Origin: Arthrobacter sp. ok362
GTDB lineage: Bacteria; Actinomycetota; Actinomycetes; Actinomycetales; Micrococcaceae
DNA length: 64,000 nt
Assembly (NCBI RefSeq): GCF_900102785.1
Contig: NZ_FNGC01000002.1
Coordinates: forward strand, 62,001-126,000
Reading direction: 5' to 3'
Positions 9,276 to 17,593 of the stretch are shown here, one piece after another. The translations under genes and the position numbers were made by a program. The notes under the pieces were generated by a model. That model was not told where the DNA came from and ran no database searches. It was given only the letters and a program-made list of their open reading frames with translations. How positions within the stretch are numbered: position 1 is the stretch's first letter; each line of letters starts with the position of its first letter.

Positions 9276-9515
9276 TTAGCCCAGGGACCACCTAAGTAGA
9301 CACCTCTGAACGCGGGACCGCCTGGCAGGCCGGAGGAGGTCGGGGGTCTCCAGCCCCCGTAGTCCGGATAAGAAGACGCGGACGAGTCGCCGCATGACGG
9401 GTTCGGGGTCGTCCATGAGCTCGGAGAGCCGGCGGCGTACCAGTTCCACGACCGGCAGACCAAATTCTGCCTGGATGCCTTCCCACGTCTGGTCACGGAT
9501 CGGCTGGACGTTCAA
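9276..9515 (-). CDS. Hypothetical protein (79 aa), TTG start
   Basis: Short reading frame directly behind the DUF6504 gene. It is in the same frame as that gene: after the DUF6504 stop (TAG) come four sense codons and then the TTG start. The first 54 residues (TWEGIQAEFGLPVVELVRRRLSELMDD and on) look coding and helical. The last 25 look like random translation and run up to the insertion-sequence debris, so the 3' end may have been lost. No function is recognised. It may be a fourth small gene of the mutagenesis operon or a stop-separated tail of its neighbour. Confidence 0.35.
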   Translation of the reverse strand: MNVQPIRDQTWEGIQAEFGLPVVELVRRRLSELMDDPEPVMRRLVRVFLSGLRGLETPDLLRPARRSRVQRCLLRWSLG

Positions 9516-9527
9516 TGTCGCCGCGAC

Positions 9528-9845
9528 CTAGTCGCTGATGTTTTCGAGGACCCACTGGGTGGAGAGCGGGTTCCGGCGCAGTGTGAAAGTCCTCAGCGCG
9601 GAGTCAGAGGTCCCGAGGCGTACGTGAACCTGCCAGTATTCGATGCTTGCCAGGTCGCCGCTGCCGACGGCTGCTGTGCGTCGGGTGTCCCGCAAGACGT
9701 CCCGTCCGTACCAGTGCTGGGATTCCGTATCCGGGTCGACAACCCAGATGCGGCCGTCGTGCCGGATGGCGAGGGGTTTGCCTGCCGGGTCGGTCCGGAC
9801 CTGCAGGTCGTGGGGCTGTGTGGGGGCTTCGGGTGCAAGGGTCAT
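9528..9845 (-). CDS. DUF6504-family protein
   Basis: Small protein (105 aa) with the hallmark core RIWVVDPDTESQHWYGRDVLRDT, then YWQVHVRLGTSDSALRTFTLRR. Proteins of this type are commonly encoded beside Y-family polymerase genes in actinobacteria (family knowledge). Here it is the third gene after umuD and umuC on the same strand, 39 bases downstream of umuC. A role in the same error-prone repair complex is inferred from position; no catalytic motif is visible. Confidence 0.65.
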   Translation of the reverse strand: MTLAPEAPTQPHDLQVRTDPAGKPLAIRHDGRIWVVDPDTESQHWYGRDVLRDTRRTAAVGSGDLASIEYWQVHVRLGTSDSALRTFTLRRNPLSTQWVLENISD

Positions 9846-9884
9846 GGGGGTGTTCTTTCGTGGTGCGGTCGTGCGGTGGGTCGG

Positions 9885-11183
9885 TTAGGCGGCTTTAACG
9901 AGGGGGAGTTCGTCCCAGTGGGTGGTGTAGCGGGGGGAGAGCATGTCCCGTTTCATGGTCCAGTCCGGCCCGCCCCGTATTCCGGCGTGGCCGAGGCCGA
10001 TGGAGCCGCGACCGTACCGGCGTGTCACATCATCCAGGAGGGTGCCGACGCGGCGTTCCTCGTGCGGGTTTTCGAACAGGGCCAGGGGTGCCTGGTTACC
10101 GGTGGGCCGCAGGTCGGTGACCATGATGCCGGCCCTGGCGTACCGGACGCCCTCGCTGATGTGGGGGAGGAGCGTGTGGGCAGCCCTGGTCAGCAGCACC
10201 GGGTCCGCGGTGGGCATCGGAAGCGGCACGCATACCGAGGGGTAGGAGGTGTCTTTCGGGTTGAAGTGTGAGGTGCCGGCGAATGCGGTGAGCACCTTGG
10301 CCTGCAGTCCGTGTTTGGCGAGCCGCGCCGAGGCCTGCTGGCCGTAAACGCTCAGAACCTGCCGCATCCCCGCCGCGGTGGTGATGGAGGTGGCGAAGGA
10401 ACGGGAGAAGATGAGCTGGTCCCGGCCGATCCGTTCTTCCTCCATCGGGATGCACGGGGTGCCTTGCAGTTCCAGGACGGTGCGCATCATGACCACGGAG
10501 AAGCGGTCCCGGATCATGACTGGATCGGCCCTGGACAGGTCAAGGATGGAATGGATGCCCAGGACGTTGAGCCGCTTGGTCAGCCGCGTGGCGACACCCC
10601 AGATCTCGATCACAGACAGGCGGCCCATCAGTGATTCCCGGTCGGCAGGGGCCACGGAGTCCCAGTGGCAGACCCCGTCGAAGGCCGGGTTGTTCTTGGC
10701 CCACTTGTTGGCCAGTTTCGCCAAGGTTTTGGTCGCGGCGATCCCGACGCAGACCGGTACCCCGACGTTGCGCCGCACGGCTGTCTTCATGGTCCGGCCC
10801 AGGGCCAGGAGTTCGTCCGGGGTGCCTTTGACGCCGAGGAAGGCCTCGTCAATGCTGTAGACCTCCAGCCAGGCCGAGTACCGGCCCAGCAGTTCCATCA
10901 CCCGGGCGCTGATGTCCCCGTAGAGCTCGTAGTTGCTGGAGAGGGCAACGAGTCCCCATTCCTTGGCCCGCGGGGCGAGTTTGAACCAGGGCTCGCCCAG
11001 GGGGATGCCGAGGGCCTTGGCTTCCGGGGACCGGGTGACGGCGCAGCCGTCGTTGTTGGACAGGACGACGACGGGCTTGCCTTCGAGGGACGGGTCGAAC
11101 GACCGCTCGGCCGAGGCATAGAAGCAGTTCACATCCACGTGCGCGATCAGCGGCATCCGCCGCATCGTGGCCGGTTTAGACAT
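9885..11183 (-). CDS. umuC: DNA polymerase V catalytic subunit UmuC (Y-family)
   Basis: Translesion DNA polymerase, error-prone, active after DNA damage. The N-terminal palm carries the metal-binding motifs [12 protein letters not shown] and YSIDEAFL. The fingers contain [18 protein letters not shown], typical of UmuC rather than DinB. Thumb and little-finger regions follow and the length is normal for UmuC (432 aa). A longer frame exists, but ATG 11183 ([19 protein letters not shown]) starts 8 bases after the umuD stop, with AGGG upstream. It is co-transcribed with umuD from the LexA-controlled promoter. Confidence 0.92.
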   Translation of the reverse strand: MSKPATMRRMPLIAHVDVNCFYASAERSFDPSLEGKPVVVLSNNDGCAVTRSPEAKALGIPLGEPWFKLAPRAKEWGLVALSSNYELYGDISARVMELLGRYSAWLEVYSIDEAFLGVKGTPDELLALGRTMKTAVRRNVGVPVCVGIAATKTLAKLANKWAKNNPAFDGVCHWDSVAPADRESLMGRLSVIEIWGVATRLTKRLNVLGIHSILDLSRADPVMIRDRFSVVMMRTVLELQGTPCIPMEEERIGRDQLIFSRSFATSITTAAGMRQVLSVYGQQASARLAKHGLQAKVLTAFAGTSHFNPKDTSYPSVCVPLPMPTADPVLLTRAAHTLLPHISEGVRYARAGIMVTDLRPTGNQAPLALFENPHEERRVGTLLDDVTRRYGRGSIGLGHAGIRGGPDWTMKRDMLSPRYTTHWDELPLVKAA

Positions 11184-11191
11184 GGCTGGCC

Positions 11192-11623
11192 CTACACATG
11201 GTGCAGGCACCGGGTCGCTACGCCCCAGATGACCAGATCCGAGACCGACGGGACCCGGATATCCGGGTACGCCGGATTCTCCGCCTGCAGCACGACCCCG
11301 GTGGCCGTGATTCGCAGCCGCTTGATGGTCAGTTCCCCGTCCAGGACGGCGATGACCACGGACCCGTCCTTGGGTTCCAGGGCGCGGTTCACGATCAGTT
11401 CATCGCCGTCGCTGATGCCGGCGCCTTGCATCGAGTCCCCGGAAACCCGCACGACGTAGGTGCTGGTGATGTCCTTGATCAGGTGCTCATTCAGGTCAAT
11501 CCGGCCATCGAAGTAGTCCTGCGCCGGCGAGGGATACCCGGCCGCGACAGGGACCGGAGAGATCAGCACGGATAACAACGACATGCCCGCATCTATCACG
11601 CGGGGACCGACAACAACGCCCAC
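11192..11623 (-). CDS. umuD: UmuD-type S24 peptidase, SOS mutagenesis
   Basis: LexA/UmuD family protein that cleaves itself when RecA filaments form and then serves as the UmuC partner. The catalytic Ser is in [10 protein letters not shown] and the Lys in [12 protein letters not shown] likely self-cleavage bond is Ala-Gly in [13 protein letters not shown], near residue 29. The GTG at 11623 has AAAGG six bases upstream; an internal ATG at 11584 ([10 protein letters not shown]) would also give a normal UmuD length. A LexA box lies directly upstream. There is no HTH domain, so it is UmuD rather than LexA. Confidence 0.88.
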   Translation of the reverse strand: MGVVVGPRVIDAGMSLLSVLISPVPVAAGYPSPAQDYFDGRIDLNEHLIKDITSTYVVRVSGDSMQGAGISDGDELIVNRALEPKDGSVVIAVLDGELTIKRLRITATGVVLQAENPAYPDIRVPSVSDLVIWGVATRCLHHV

Positions 11624-11636
11624 AACACACCTTTAT

Positions 11637-11652
11637 TCGAATATATGTTCGA
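11637..11652 (-). promoter_or_regulatory. LexA (SOS) box upstream of umuD
   Basis: TCGAATATATGTTCGA has perfect TCGAA/TTCGA outer halves, fitting the actinobacterial SOS consensus CGAAC-N4-GTTCG with one deviating base. It lies 13 bases before the GTG start of umuD. The central TATATT on the minus strand could be the -10 element, so LexA would block RNA polymerase directly. Confidence 0.8.
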
Positions 11653-11737
11653 TACTTTCAGTGTAGCTGGACGGGCCGACAAAAGACCGACCATGCGGTA
11701 TTGCATAGGTGGTGTGCCGCCTTTGATTGCACCCGGG

Positions 11738-12133
11738 TTACATGATTGTTGTGCGGTGGTGGCGTTCTATGGCGAGGATGGTGACGTCGATCGCGCCTGG
11801 GGTGAGGCCGGTGTGGCTGATGCTTTCACGCACGCGTTGTTGTACTTTCTCGGCGACGTGGAGGGCGGTGTAGGCGATGTCGGTAGCGATATAGAGGTGG
11901 ACGCGTGCGGTGCCGTCGCTGATTGTCGCGGTGACGCCGTCGTGCTGGTAGGTGCCGTTTTGGCTGCCGGGATGGCGAAGGTTTTGCAAGGCGGCGGGAC
12001 CGAGCCGGGGAAGGAAGCTTTGGTTGGTGGGTTCAAGTCTGAGGACTCCGGGTGTTTCCAGTGTGGTGCGGGTGGCGATGGAGGCGATGAGCTGGCTGGT
12101 GATGATGGCGCCTTGGAGGGACTGGTCAGACAT
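11738..12133 (-). CDS. Asp23/Gls24 family protein
   Basis: 131-residue Asp23-type protein: a basic two-strand/helix fold seen in ATISDGTARVHLYIATDIAYTALHVAEKVQQRVRESISHTGL and GAIDVTILAIERH. Asp23 proteins act at the cytoplasmic face of the membrane in alkaline/envelope stress (family knowledge). The long upstream open frame is spurious. The ATG at 12133 lies inside the end of the preceding gene (8-base overlap), implying translational coupling. It is the last gene of the sigma-factor arm of the locus. Confidence 0.75.
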   Translation of the reverse strand: MSDQSLQGAIITSQLIASIATRTTLETPGVLRLEPTNQSFLPRLGPAALQNLRHPGSQNGTYQHDGVTATISDGTARVHLYIATDIAYTALHVAEKVQQRVRESISHTGLTPGAIDVTILAIERHHRTTIM

Positions 12134-12740
12134 CGTAAAGGTCCTCCACGGTGATGTTGACGGTTCCGGCGCCAATACCGACGCTGGCCGGAATCGCGTT
12201 GCTGATCTCGTGTCGCAGCGCCTCCACCGTTCGGGGGATGACGATGCCCGGGGCGGCGGCAACCCGAAGATTGATGATGAGGCGAGGACCGGCATTGGTG
12301 GAGGTACCGGTGGTTCCGGTCGGGTGGTCTTCATCGGCGACGCTGGCGGCGGCTGAGCGTATTTCGATGCGGCAGCGTCGTGAGTGGACACCGGGGATGG
12401 CTGCTGCCGCGGACCGGATGAGGGAGCTCAGGGCCTGTTCGCTGATCTCCGTGGTGCCGTTGTCGGCGCTGCGCAGAAGGATTCTGCTGCCGCGGCGGAC
12501 TTTCGCGCGGACCACGTCCATGATGGCGTTTTTGATCCCGGGACGGGGTTCCATCGTGGGGTTGTGAAGGTCGCTTTCGCGTAGCGAACGGGTTGCTTTG
12601 CTGAGTCTTCGCAGCCGGGTTCTGGCAGTTTGGCATTGGTCGCACTGTTCTTCGTGTGCGGTCGGTGGCCGGTCGATCGTGCCCCAGATGCGGTCGATGC
12701 TACGGCCGCAGCCGAGCCGGGGGATGTCCTCTAGCGCCAT
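12126..12740 (-). CDS. Zinc anti-sigma (ZAS) domain fused to Asp23/Gls24 domain
   Basis: 204-residue protein with two parts. The N-terminus has LGCGRSIDRIWGTIDRPPTAHEEQCDQC, giving the H-x3-C-x2-C signature of zinc-binding anti-sigma factors (H29, C33, C36). The C-terminal part (about residues 70-204) has the Asp23 pattern: GIKNAIMDVVRAKVRRG, a Ser/Arg-rich middle, then RLIINLRVAAAPGIVIPRTVEALRHEISNAIPASVGIGAGTVNITVEDL. ATG 12740 overlaps the sigma gene stop by 10 bases, the usual coupling of sigma and anti-sigma genes. The likely role is to hold the adjacent ECF sigma factor inactive until the envelope is stressed. The anti-sigma function is inferred from the motif and position. Confidence 0.75.
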   Translation of the reverse strand: MALEDIPRLGCGRSIDRIWGTIDRPPTAHEEQCDQCQTARTRLRRLSKATRSLRESDLHNPTMEPRPGIKNAIMDVVRAKVRRGSRILLRSADNGTTEISEQALSSLIRSAAAAIPGVHSRRCRIEIRSAAASVADEDHPTGTTGTSTNAGPRLIINLRVAAAPGIVIPRTVEALRHEISNAIPASVGIGAGTVNITVEDLYDV

Positions 12741-13327
12741 TGGCTCATCCCTTCTGCTATCTGGTGCCGTGCCCGGGCGAGTGTGCCCCGAACTGCCGCC
12801 GGGGTTATCTTCAGTGTTACACCAATCTCGGCGTAACTGCGTCCGTGCATTTCCCGCAGCAGCCAGCATGCCCGCTGTGCCGGGGGGAGCGCGTTCAGGA
12901 GTGCGGTCAGGCCATCCTGTTCGGCGGACCATTCAGCCTCTTGGGCTGGATCCAATGCGGCCGACACCGCGCGGCAGCCGGCTTCGGCAATGGTGTCCAT
13001 GTCCTCCAAATCGATGATGTTCTCGGCATGGGAGGACCGCTTGCGCAGCAGGTCCAGGCATTTGTTCGTTGCCAGCCGGTAGATCCAGCCACCGAAAGCA
13101 TCGACATCAGCGAGCATGGGAAGACCGCGCCAGCTCGTTGTCAGAGTCTCCTGCACGATGTCTTCGGCTTCACCGCGGTCGTTGAGCATCCGATACGCCA
13201 GCCGAAAGAGTCTGTACTGATAGGTGAGCACCAGGTGTTCGAATGCTGCCAGGTCGCCGTCCTGGGCACGGGCGACGATGCTCCCCTCGTCCAGGTCCGG
13301 TTCGAAGCCGGGGCCATGATCACCCAT
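12731..13327 (-). CDS. ECF-type RNA polymerase sigma factor (sigma-70 regions 2 and 4)
   Basis: 198-residue ECF sigma factor. Region 2 runs through FEHLVLTYQYRLFRLAYRMLNDRGEAEDIVQETLTTSWRGL (the DAEDIVQE-like -10 recognition helix). Region 4 runs through GLTALLNALPPAQRACWLLREMHGRSYAEIGVTLKITPAAVRGTLARARHQI. The frame stays open upstream for 68 codons, but MGDHGPGF at 13327 fits the family length. It is followed with overlap by the ZAS-Asp23 gene and then an Asp23 gene, and stands back to back with the second Asp23 operon, which it probably controls. Confidence 0.88.
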   Translation of the reverse strand: MGDHGPGFEPDLDEGSIVARAQDGDLAAFEHLVLTYQYRLFRLAYRMLNDRGEAEDIVQETLTTSWRGLPMLADVDAFGGWIYRLATNKCLDLLRKRSSHAENIIDLEDMDTIAEAGCRAVSAALDPAQEAEWSAEQDGLTALLNALPPAQRACWLLREMHGRSYAEIGVTLKITPAAVRGTLARARHQIAEGMSQWR

Positions 13328-13518
13328 GCGCTGTCCATCCCGTCCGGTTACATGCCCGTTCTTGGCCCCAATATGCCACAGCCTGGCAATGCCGGGAACC
13401 GAACCGCGGTCTGTTGCCTCGTGAGGAAAATATTCCGCGCCATCACGTGACGATTCCTGTCGGGCTTCGTCTTTATCGGTGTAAGCACGATCACCAGTTC
13501 CACGAGGAGATGTTTTCC

Positions 13519-14022
13519 ATGACAGAGACACCCAGGACCCCCGGAGCTTCCAGCACCGTCATGACCACACCCGAGGAGCAGAAGCACGGCAGCACGCTGG
13601 AACATCTGAAGGCGAGGGACGCACTGCACACCGATCGCGGCGACACCACGATCGAGGAAACCGTAGTGCAGAAGCTGGCCGGAATGGCCACCCGCGAGGT
13701 TCCAGGCGTGTTCGCCATGGGCAGTGCCGGCCGGCGCGCGTTCAGCGCCTTGACCGAACGCATTCCCGGGTCCCAGACCAATGTCAGCGGCGGCGTCAGC
13801 GTGGAAAAGGGCGAACGCCAGGCAGCCGTCGACGTGTCCATCGTCATCGATTACGGGTTCTCCGTGGTGGAGGTCAGCCAGGCCATCCGCCGCAACATCA
13901 TTCAGTCCGTTGAGCGCGCCACCGGACTGGAAGTGCTCGAAGTGAACATCAATGTCACCGATGTCCACCTGCCCGACGACGACCACGACGACCAGCCGGT
14001 CCAGAAGACCCAACTGCAGTAA
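13519..14022 (+). CDS. Asp23/Gls24 family envelope stress protein
   Basis: 167-residue Asp23 protein, the most canonical copy in the locus. It reads TTIEETVVQKLAGMATREVPGVFAMG, then VSGGVSVEKGERQAAVDVSIVIDYGFSVVEVSQAIRRNIIQSVERATGLEVLEVNINVTDVHL. The Asp-rich tail DDDHDDQ is unusual. Two close ATGs are possible; the second (13519) is spaced correctly from GAGGAG. It opens the rightward operon and lies about 190 bases from the divergent sigma gene. It would attach to the membrane through the AmaP-like proteins downstream. Confidence 0.88.
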   Translation: MTETPRTPGASSTVMTTPEEQKHGSTLEHLKARDALHTDRGDTTIEETVVQKLAGMATREVPGVFAMGSAGRRAFSALTERIPGSQTNVSGGVSVEKGERQAAVDVSIVIDYGFSVVEVSQAIRRNIIQSVERATGLEVLEVNINVTDVHLPDDDHDDQPVQKTQLQ

Positions 14023-14061
14023 CCACCCGTCCCAGAATCCTTCGCCGAGGGGAACGGGACG

Positions 14062-14259
14062 ATGAGGAAAAGGATGGCTATGTCTACTACACGTTGGTGC
14101 CTGACGATAGGTCTGGTTCTGGGAATCGTTCTGGGCTTTGGCGGTTGGCTGGCGCTGCTGGCCGCCGTGATCCTCGGATTCGTGGGCCTGCTGGTCGGCC
14201 GGGTCGCGGAAGGAAAACTCGATTTGCAGGCCCTGTTCGGTAGAGCATCGAGCCGATGA
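14062..14259 (+). CDS. Small membrane protein, DUF2273-like
   Basis: 65 residues with one long hydrophobic hairpin (LTIGLVLGIVLGFGGWLALLAAVILGFVGLLVG) and a short basic/polar tail. Proteins of this size and pattern are standard members of Asp23/AmaP clusters (DUF2273). A start at ATG 14080, behind AAAAGG, is as likely as 14062. Its stop overlaps the next start (ATGA). Confidence 0.7.
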   Translation: MRKRMAMSTTRWCLTIGLVLGIVLGFGGWLALLAAVILGFVGLLVGRVAEGKLDLQALFGRASSR

Positions 14260-14672
14260 ACCGGCAAGGAGCCCACGCCCTGCCCTTATCCGGGGCCGGG
14301 GACGCCGGCGAGGACTTCGGCGAGACAGGCGCCCGGGGGCAGACCGTCATGGCGACCAGGGTGATCGAGAAAATCGCCGCCCAGGTGGTCAGCGACGAAT
14401 CATCCGCCGGTGGATTTCTGGGCATCGGACCCCGTGCTGGTTTCTCCGCCCGGCCGAAGGCATCCGTGGAACTCTCCGGGAACATTGCGACCCTAAGCGT
14501 GGAGGTCGGGATGCTGTATCCGGTGCCGTTACGCCAGGCCACCGAGGCCCTGCGCCGCCGGATCAGGACCAGGGTGATGGAGTTGACCGGAGTTGACGTC
14601 CGACAGATCGACATCAGGATTTCGTGGCTGAGCACCGGCGCCGATACCAACGGACGAAGGAAGTTGCTGTGA
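14256..14672 (+). CDS. Asp23/Gls24-like protein
   Basis: 138 residues. The Asp23 core is seen in MATRVIEKIAAQVVSDESSAGGFLGI, then ASVELSGNIATLSVEVGMLYPVPLRQATEALRRRIRTRVMELTGVDVRQIDIRISWL. The first 30 residues are low complexity, so the ATG of MATRVIEK may be the true start, although the annotated one makes a neat ATGA overlap. The stop overlaps the GTG of the next gene (GTGA), so the proteins are probably made together. Confidence 0.72.
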   Translation: MNRQGAHALPLSGAGDAGEDFGETGARGQTVMATRVIEKIAAQVVSDESSAGGFLGIGPRAGFSARPKASVELSGNIATLSVEVGMLYPVPLRQATEALRRRIRTRVMELTGVDVRQIDIRISWLSTGADTNGRRKLL

Positions 14673-15259
14673 GCCGGCACGAGCGACGGTCCCCACGACT
14701 GCGGCACCGGCCCAGCCGCGCCGTCCCGGCACTCATCGCCGGTATCCTGCTCCTGGCCGTCGGCGTCGCCCTGGTCTGGCTGGCCATCAGCCGGCTGGTC
14801 AACGGCACGTGGCCCGCCCTGCGGCAGGGACCACGCGACTGGCTCGCCGCGCTGGCGTGGAACGACCCCGCCGTACAGCAGATCGGGATAGCCGCCATCG
14901 TGGCAGGGGGGATCCTGTTACTGTGCGCCATCCTTCCCGGAGGGTTCAGCGCCCTCACGATCGATGATTCCGGCACTACCGGCGCCGGAGATGAGGTGCC
15001 GCCGGTGCAGGAGCAAGAAACTGTGATGACCCGCCGTGCCGTAGCCCGCCTGGCGAAAGCCCGGTGCCTGCAGATCGACGGCGTAGACACGGCCGCAGCG
15101 ACAGCCACCACCCGGCGCGTACGCCTGAGCGTGAAGACTTACCTGCACGAGCCAGGGGACCTGGGCACCAGGATCACCGACGCTGTCCGGGCCCGCCTGG
15201 AAGAAACCGGGCTCTCCCCGGTTCCGCAGGTTACCGCCACGGTCCGGTCCAGAGACTAA
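14669..15259 (+). CDS. DUF6286-like membrane protein of the Asp23 locus
   Basis: 196 residues starting at GTG 14669 within the stop of the previous gene. There is a basic N-terminus, then two membrane segments (VPALIAGILLLAVGVALVWLAISRLV and IGIAAIVAGGILLLCAILP). A cytoplasmic domain follows, including VMTRRAVARLAKARCLQIDGVDTAAATATTRRVRLSVKTYLHEPGDLGTRITDAVRARLEETGL. The layout matches AmaP-type anchors: two helices, then a domain that itself looks Asp23-like. It probably tethers Asp23 proteins to the membrane. Confidence 0.72.
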   Translation: MSRHERRSPRLRHRPSRAVPALIAGILLLAVGVALVWLAISRLVNGTWPALRQGPRDWLAALAWNDPAVQQIGIAAIVAGGILLLCAILPGGFSALTIDDSGTTGAGDEVPPVQEQETVMTRRAVARLAKARCLQIDGVDTAAATATTRRVRLSVKTYLHEPGDLGTRITDAVRARLEETGLSPVPQVTATVRSRD

Positions 15260-15307
15260 GACCATTCGCGCGCCCGCCCGCAGCGACTATTTGAAGGATG
15301 GTTTTCG

Positions 15308-15925
15308 ATGAGACAGACCGCAGGAACCCTGAACCGGATCTGGCTGTCAGTTCTCGGCATCCTTGTCCTGGCCGCCGGCACCGCACTGCTTCTGCAGGCC
15401 AACGGGGCCCTGCAGGCTCTTTTTAACACTGCCCCCGCTTGGAAGTCCGTCGTCGCAGGTGATCTGTCCGCGCTCTTCGCCCCGCAGTGGGTGCCGGCCA
15501 TAATAGTCATCATCGGAGTCATCATCGGGGCGCTGGGGCTGCTTTGGATCATCGCCCAGATCCCAAGGAAAAACAGGGCAGGCGCCTATCGCCTCCATGA
15601 CGATGGCAGTAAAGAATTCACCGTCTGCGACCCGTCCGTCCTCGCCGCCGCCGTCGAAAACCGGATCAACACGCTGCCGGGTGTCGTCACTTCCGCGGCC
15701 CTGCTGCGAGGAACAGCCAGAGCCCCCGACCTGACCCTGAAGGTGACGGTCAATGACAGGGCTGACGTCCGGGACCTCATCCACCGAATCCAAACATCCG
15801 CCCTGCCGGAGCTTTCCGGCGCCCTGGAGGCGCCCCTGCAGCGCAGCCGTCTGCAGATCGAGATCAGCGGTCGAAGCCAAAGCACCGGAACCGTTGTACG
15901 TTCCACCGGTACTGTCGTCCACTAG
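15308..15925 (+). CDS. AmaP-like alkaline-shock membrane anchor
   Basis: 205 residues with GAAGGA upstream. One membrane helix near the N-terminus (IWLSVLGILVLAAGTALLLQA) and a second at about 60-85 (WVPAIIVIIGVIIGALGLLWIIAQIP) precede a soluble C-terminal domain (FTVCDPSVLAAAVENRINTLPGVVTSAALLRG, DLTLKVTVNDRADVRDLIHRIQ). This is the architecture of AmaP, which recruits Asp23 to the membrane. It ends the rightward operon. The C-terminus holds a short repeat, RSTGTVV. Confidence 0.75.
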   Translation: MRQTAGTLNRIWLSVLGILVLAAGTALLLQANGALQALFNTAPAWKSVVAGDLSALFAPQWVPAIIVIIGVIIGALGLLWIIAQIPRKNRAGAYRLHDDGSKEFTVCDPSVLAAAVENRINTLPGVVTSAALLRGTARAPDLTLKVTVNDRADVRDLIHRIQTSALPELSGALEAPLQRSRLQIEISGRSQSTGTVVRSTGTVVH

Positions 15926-16101
15926 CAACTGATCCTTTCATGCGACGGGGCGCTCCTGCCGCTTCAGTCGTCCTTGCCGGAGGCAACTGTGCCCTAGGAT
16001 GGTCTTACTTGGGATTGGTAAGCCTGCTTATCAGTTAGAGGCGGGAGTCGACCGGCCGGAGCCTGCACAACGGTTCCCACCGACAACCAGGAGAGAGCCT
16101 G

Positions 16102-17561
16102 ATGGACCAGAACGAAGCGCCCCTGATCGAGGCACTGGCCGAATATCACCGCCTGGACCGCTACGGGTTCACCCCTCCGGGGCACCGGCAAGGCCGCGGA
16201 GCGGATCCCCGGGTCCGGGAAGTCCTCGGAGCGTCGACCTTCCGCTCTGACGTCTTGGTATCCGGCGGCCTGGATGACCGCACCTCCTCGGGCGGTTACC
16301 TGAAAAAGGCTGAACAGCTCATGGCAGAGGCTGTCGGGGCTGAGCAGGCGTTCTTCTCAACCTGCGGGAGTTCCCTTTCGGTCAAAGCCGCCGTACTGGC
16401 TGTGGCGGCGGGCAAGGGAGATCTTCTCGTCAGCCGGGACGCCCACAAATCGATCGTCGCCGGACTGGTCTTTTCCGGTATCCAGCCGCGCTGGATCAGA
16501 CCCCGCTGGGATCCCAAGCTCCACCTGGCGCACCCGCCGTCGCCGGCCGACGTCGAAGCCATGTGGGAACGCTACCCTGACGCCGCCGGAGTCCTGATCG
16601 TCAGCCCCACACCCTACGGAACGTGCGCAGACATCGCCGCGATCGCGAAAATCTGCCACGACCGGGGCAAACCACTCATCGTCGACGAGGCCTGGGGCGC
16701 GCATCTGCCCTTCCACAAAGAACTCCCCACCTGGGCAATGAACGCCGGAGCAGACATCTGCGTCGTCAGTGTGCACAAGATGGGTGCCGGCTTCGAACAG
16801 GGCTCCGTCTACCACCTGCAGGGCGACTTGGTGGACCCCGCACACCTGTCCGCCTGCGCAGACCTGCTGATGACCACCAGCCCCAACGCCATCCTCTATT
16901 CGGCGATCGATGGCTGGCGCCGGCAGATGGTCCAGCACGGAACCGAACTGCTCGGCAACGCTCTTCACCGAGCCCGAAAGCTGCGCCGTGACATCGACCA
17001 GCTGCCGGGCATCCAGGTGCTTGAAGATGAACTCCTCGCCGCCGAGTCCTCCACGACCTGGACCGCCTGCAGATCCTCATGGACCTGTCAGCACTGGGCA
17101 TCAGCGGCTACCAGGCCGCCGACTGGCTGCGGGAACACCGCCGGATCGACGTCGGCCTCAGCGACCACCGCAGGATCCTGGCGACGCTGTCCATGGCCGA
17201 CGACGACGCATCAACCCGGCGTCTGCTGGATGGGCTGGAGGCCCTCGTCGAGGCGGCCCCGTCAATGCCCGCTCCACCGCAGGTGGCACTGCCCTCACCA
17301 TCCGAGCTGGAACTTGAAACAGTGGCCCTGCCGCGGGACGCCTTCTTCGGCCCGGCAGAGGATGTCCCGAGGCGGGATGCGGTAGGACGCGTGGCCGCCG
17401 AGCAGATCACCCCCTACCCGCCCGGGATCCCCGTCGTCGTCCCGGGCGAAAGGATCAACTCCGCCATCATCGACTACCTCGAATCGGGCCTGCAGGCCGG
17501 CATGGTGCTCCCCGACCCGGCCGACCCATCGCTGCACACCATCCGGGTCGTCAGGCGGTAA
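16102..17561 (+). pseudogene. Orn/Lys/Arg decarboxylase family gene, interrupted by a frameshift
   Basis: PLP-dependent fold-type I enzyme of the SpeA/LdcC family, which makes a polyamine precursor from a basic amino acid. The first frame (from ATG 16102, RBS AGGAG) covers the N-terminal and PLP domains: DRYGFTPPGHRQGRGADP, the cofactor Asp in VDEAWGAHLP, and the Schiff-base Lys in VVSVHKMGAG. At about 17055 the reading moves to another frame, where LDRLQILMDLSALGISGYQAADWLREHRRIDVGLSDHR and the C-terminal domain (AEQITPYPPGIPVVVPGE) continue to 17561. Joined, they give a normal length near 486 residues. A lost base or a sequencing error explains it best; no slippery site or stimulatory structure is obvious. 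The first frame runs on to 17385 as nonsense. Confidence 0.85.
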
Positions 17562-17593
17562 ACACAGGCGCTACCAACTCTTCGTCGTGCCGT

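Noticed and set aside
13395..13423. Possible ECF promoter GGAACC ... CGTG upstream of the Asp23 operon
   Set aside because: The spacer is about 20 bases, longer than usual for ECF promoters; too weak to annotate without transcription-start data.
17055..17385. Programmed frameshift in the decarboxylase gene
   Set aside because: No slippery heptamer or downstream structure is evident at the junction; a mutation or sequencing error is simpler.
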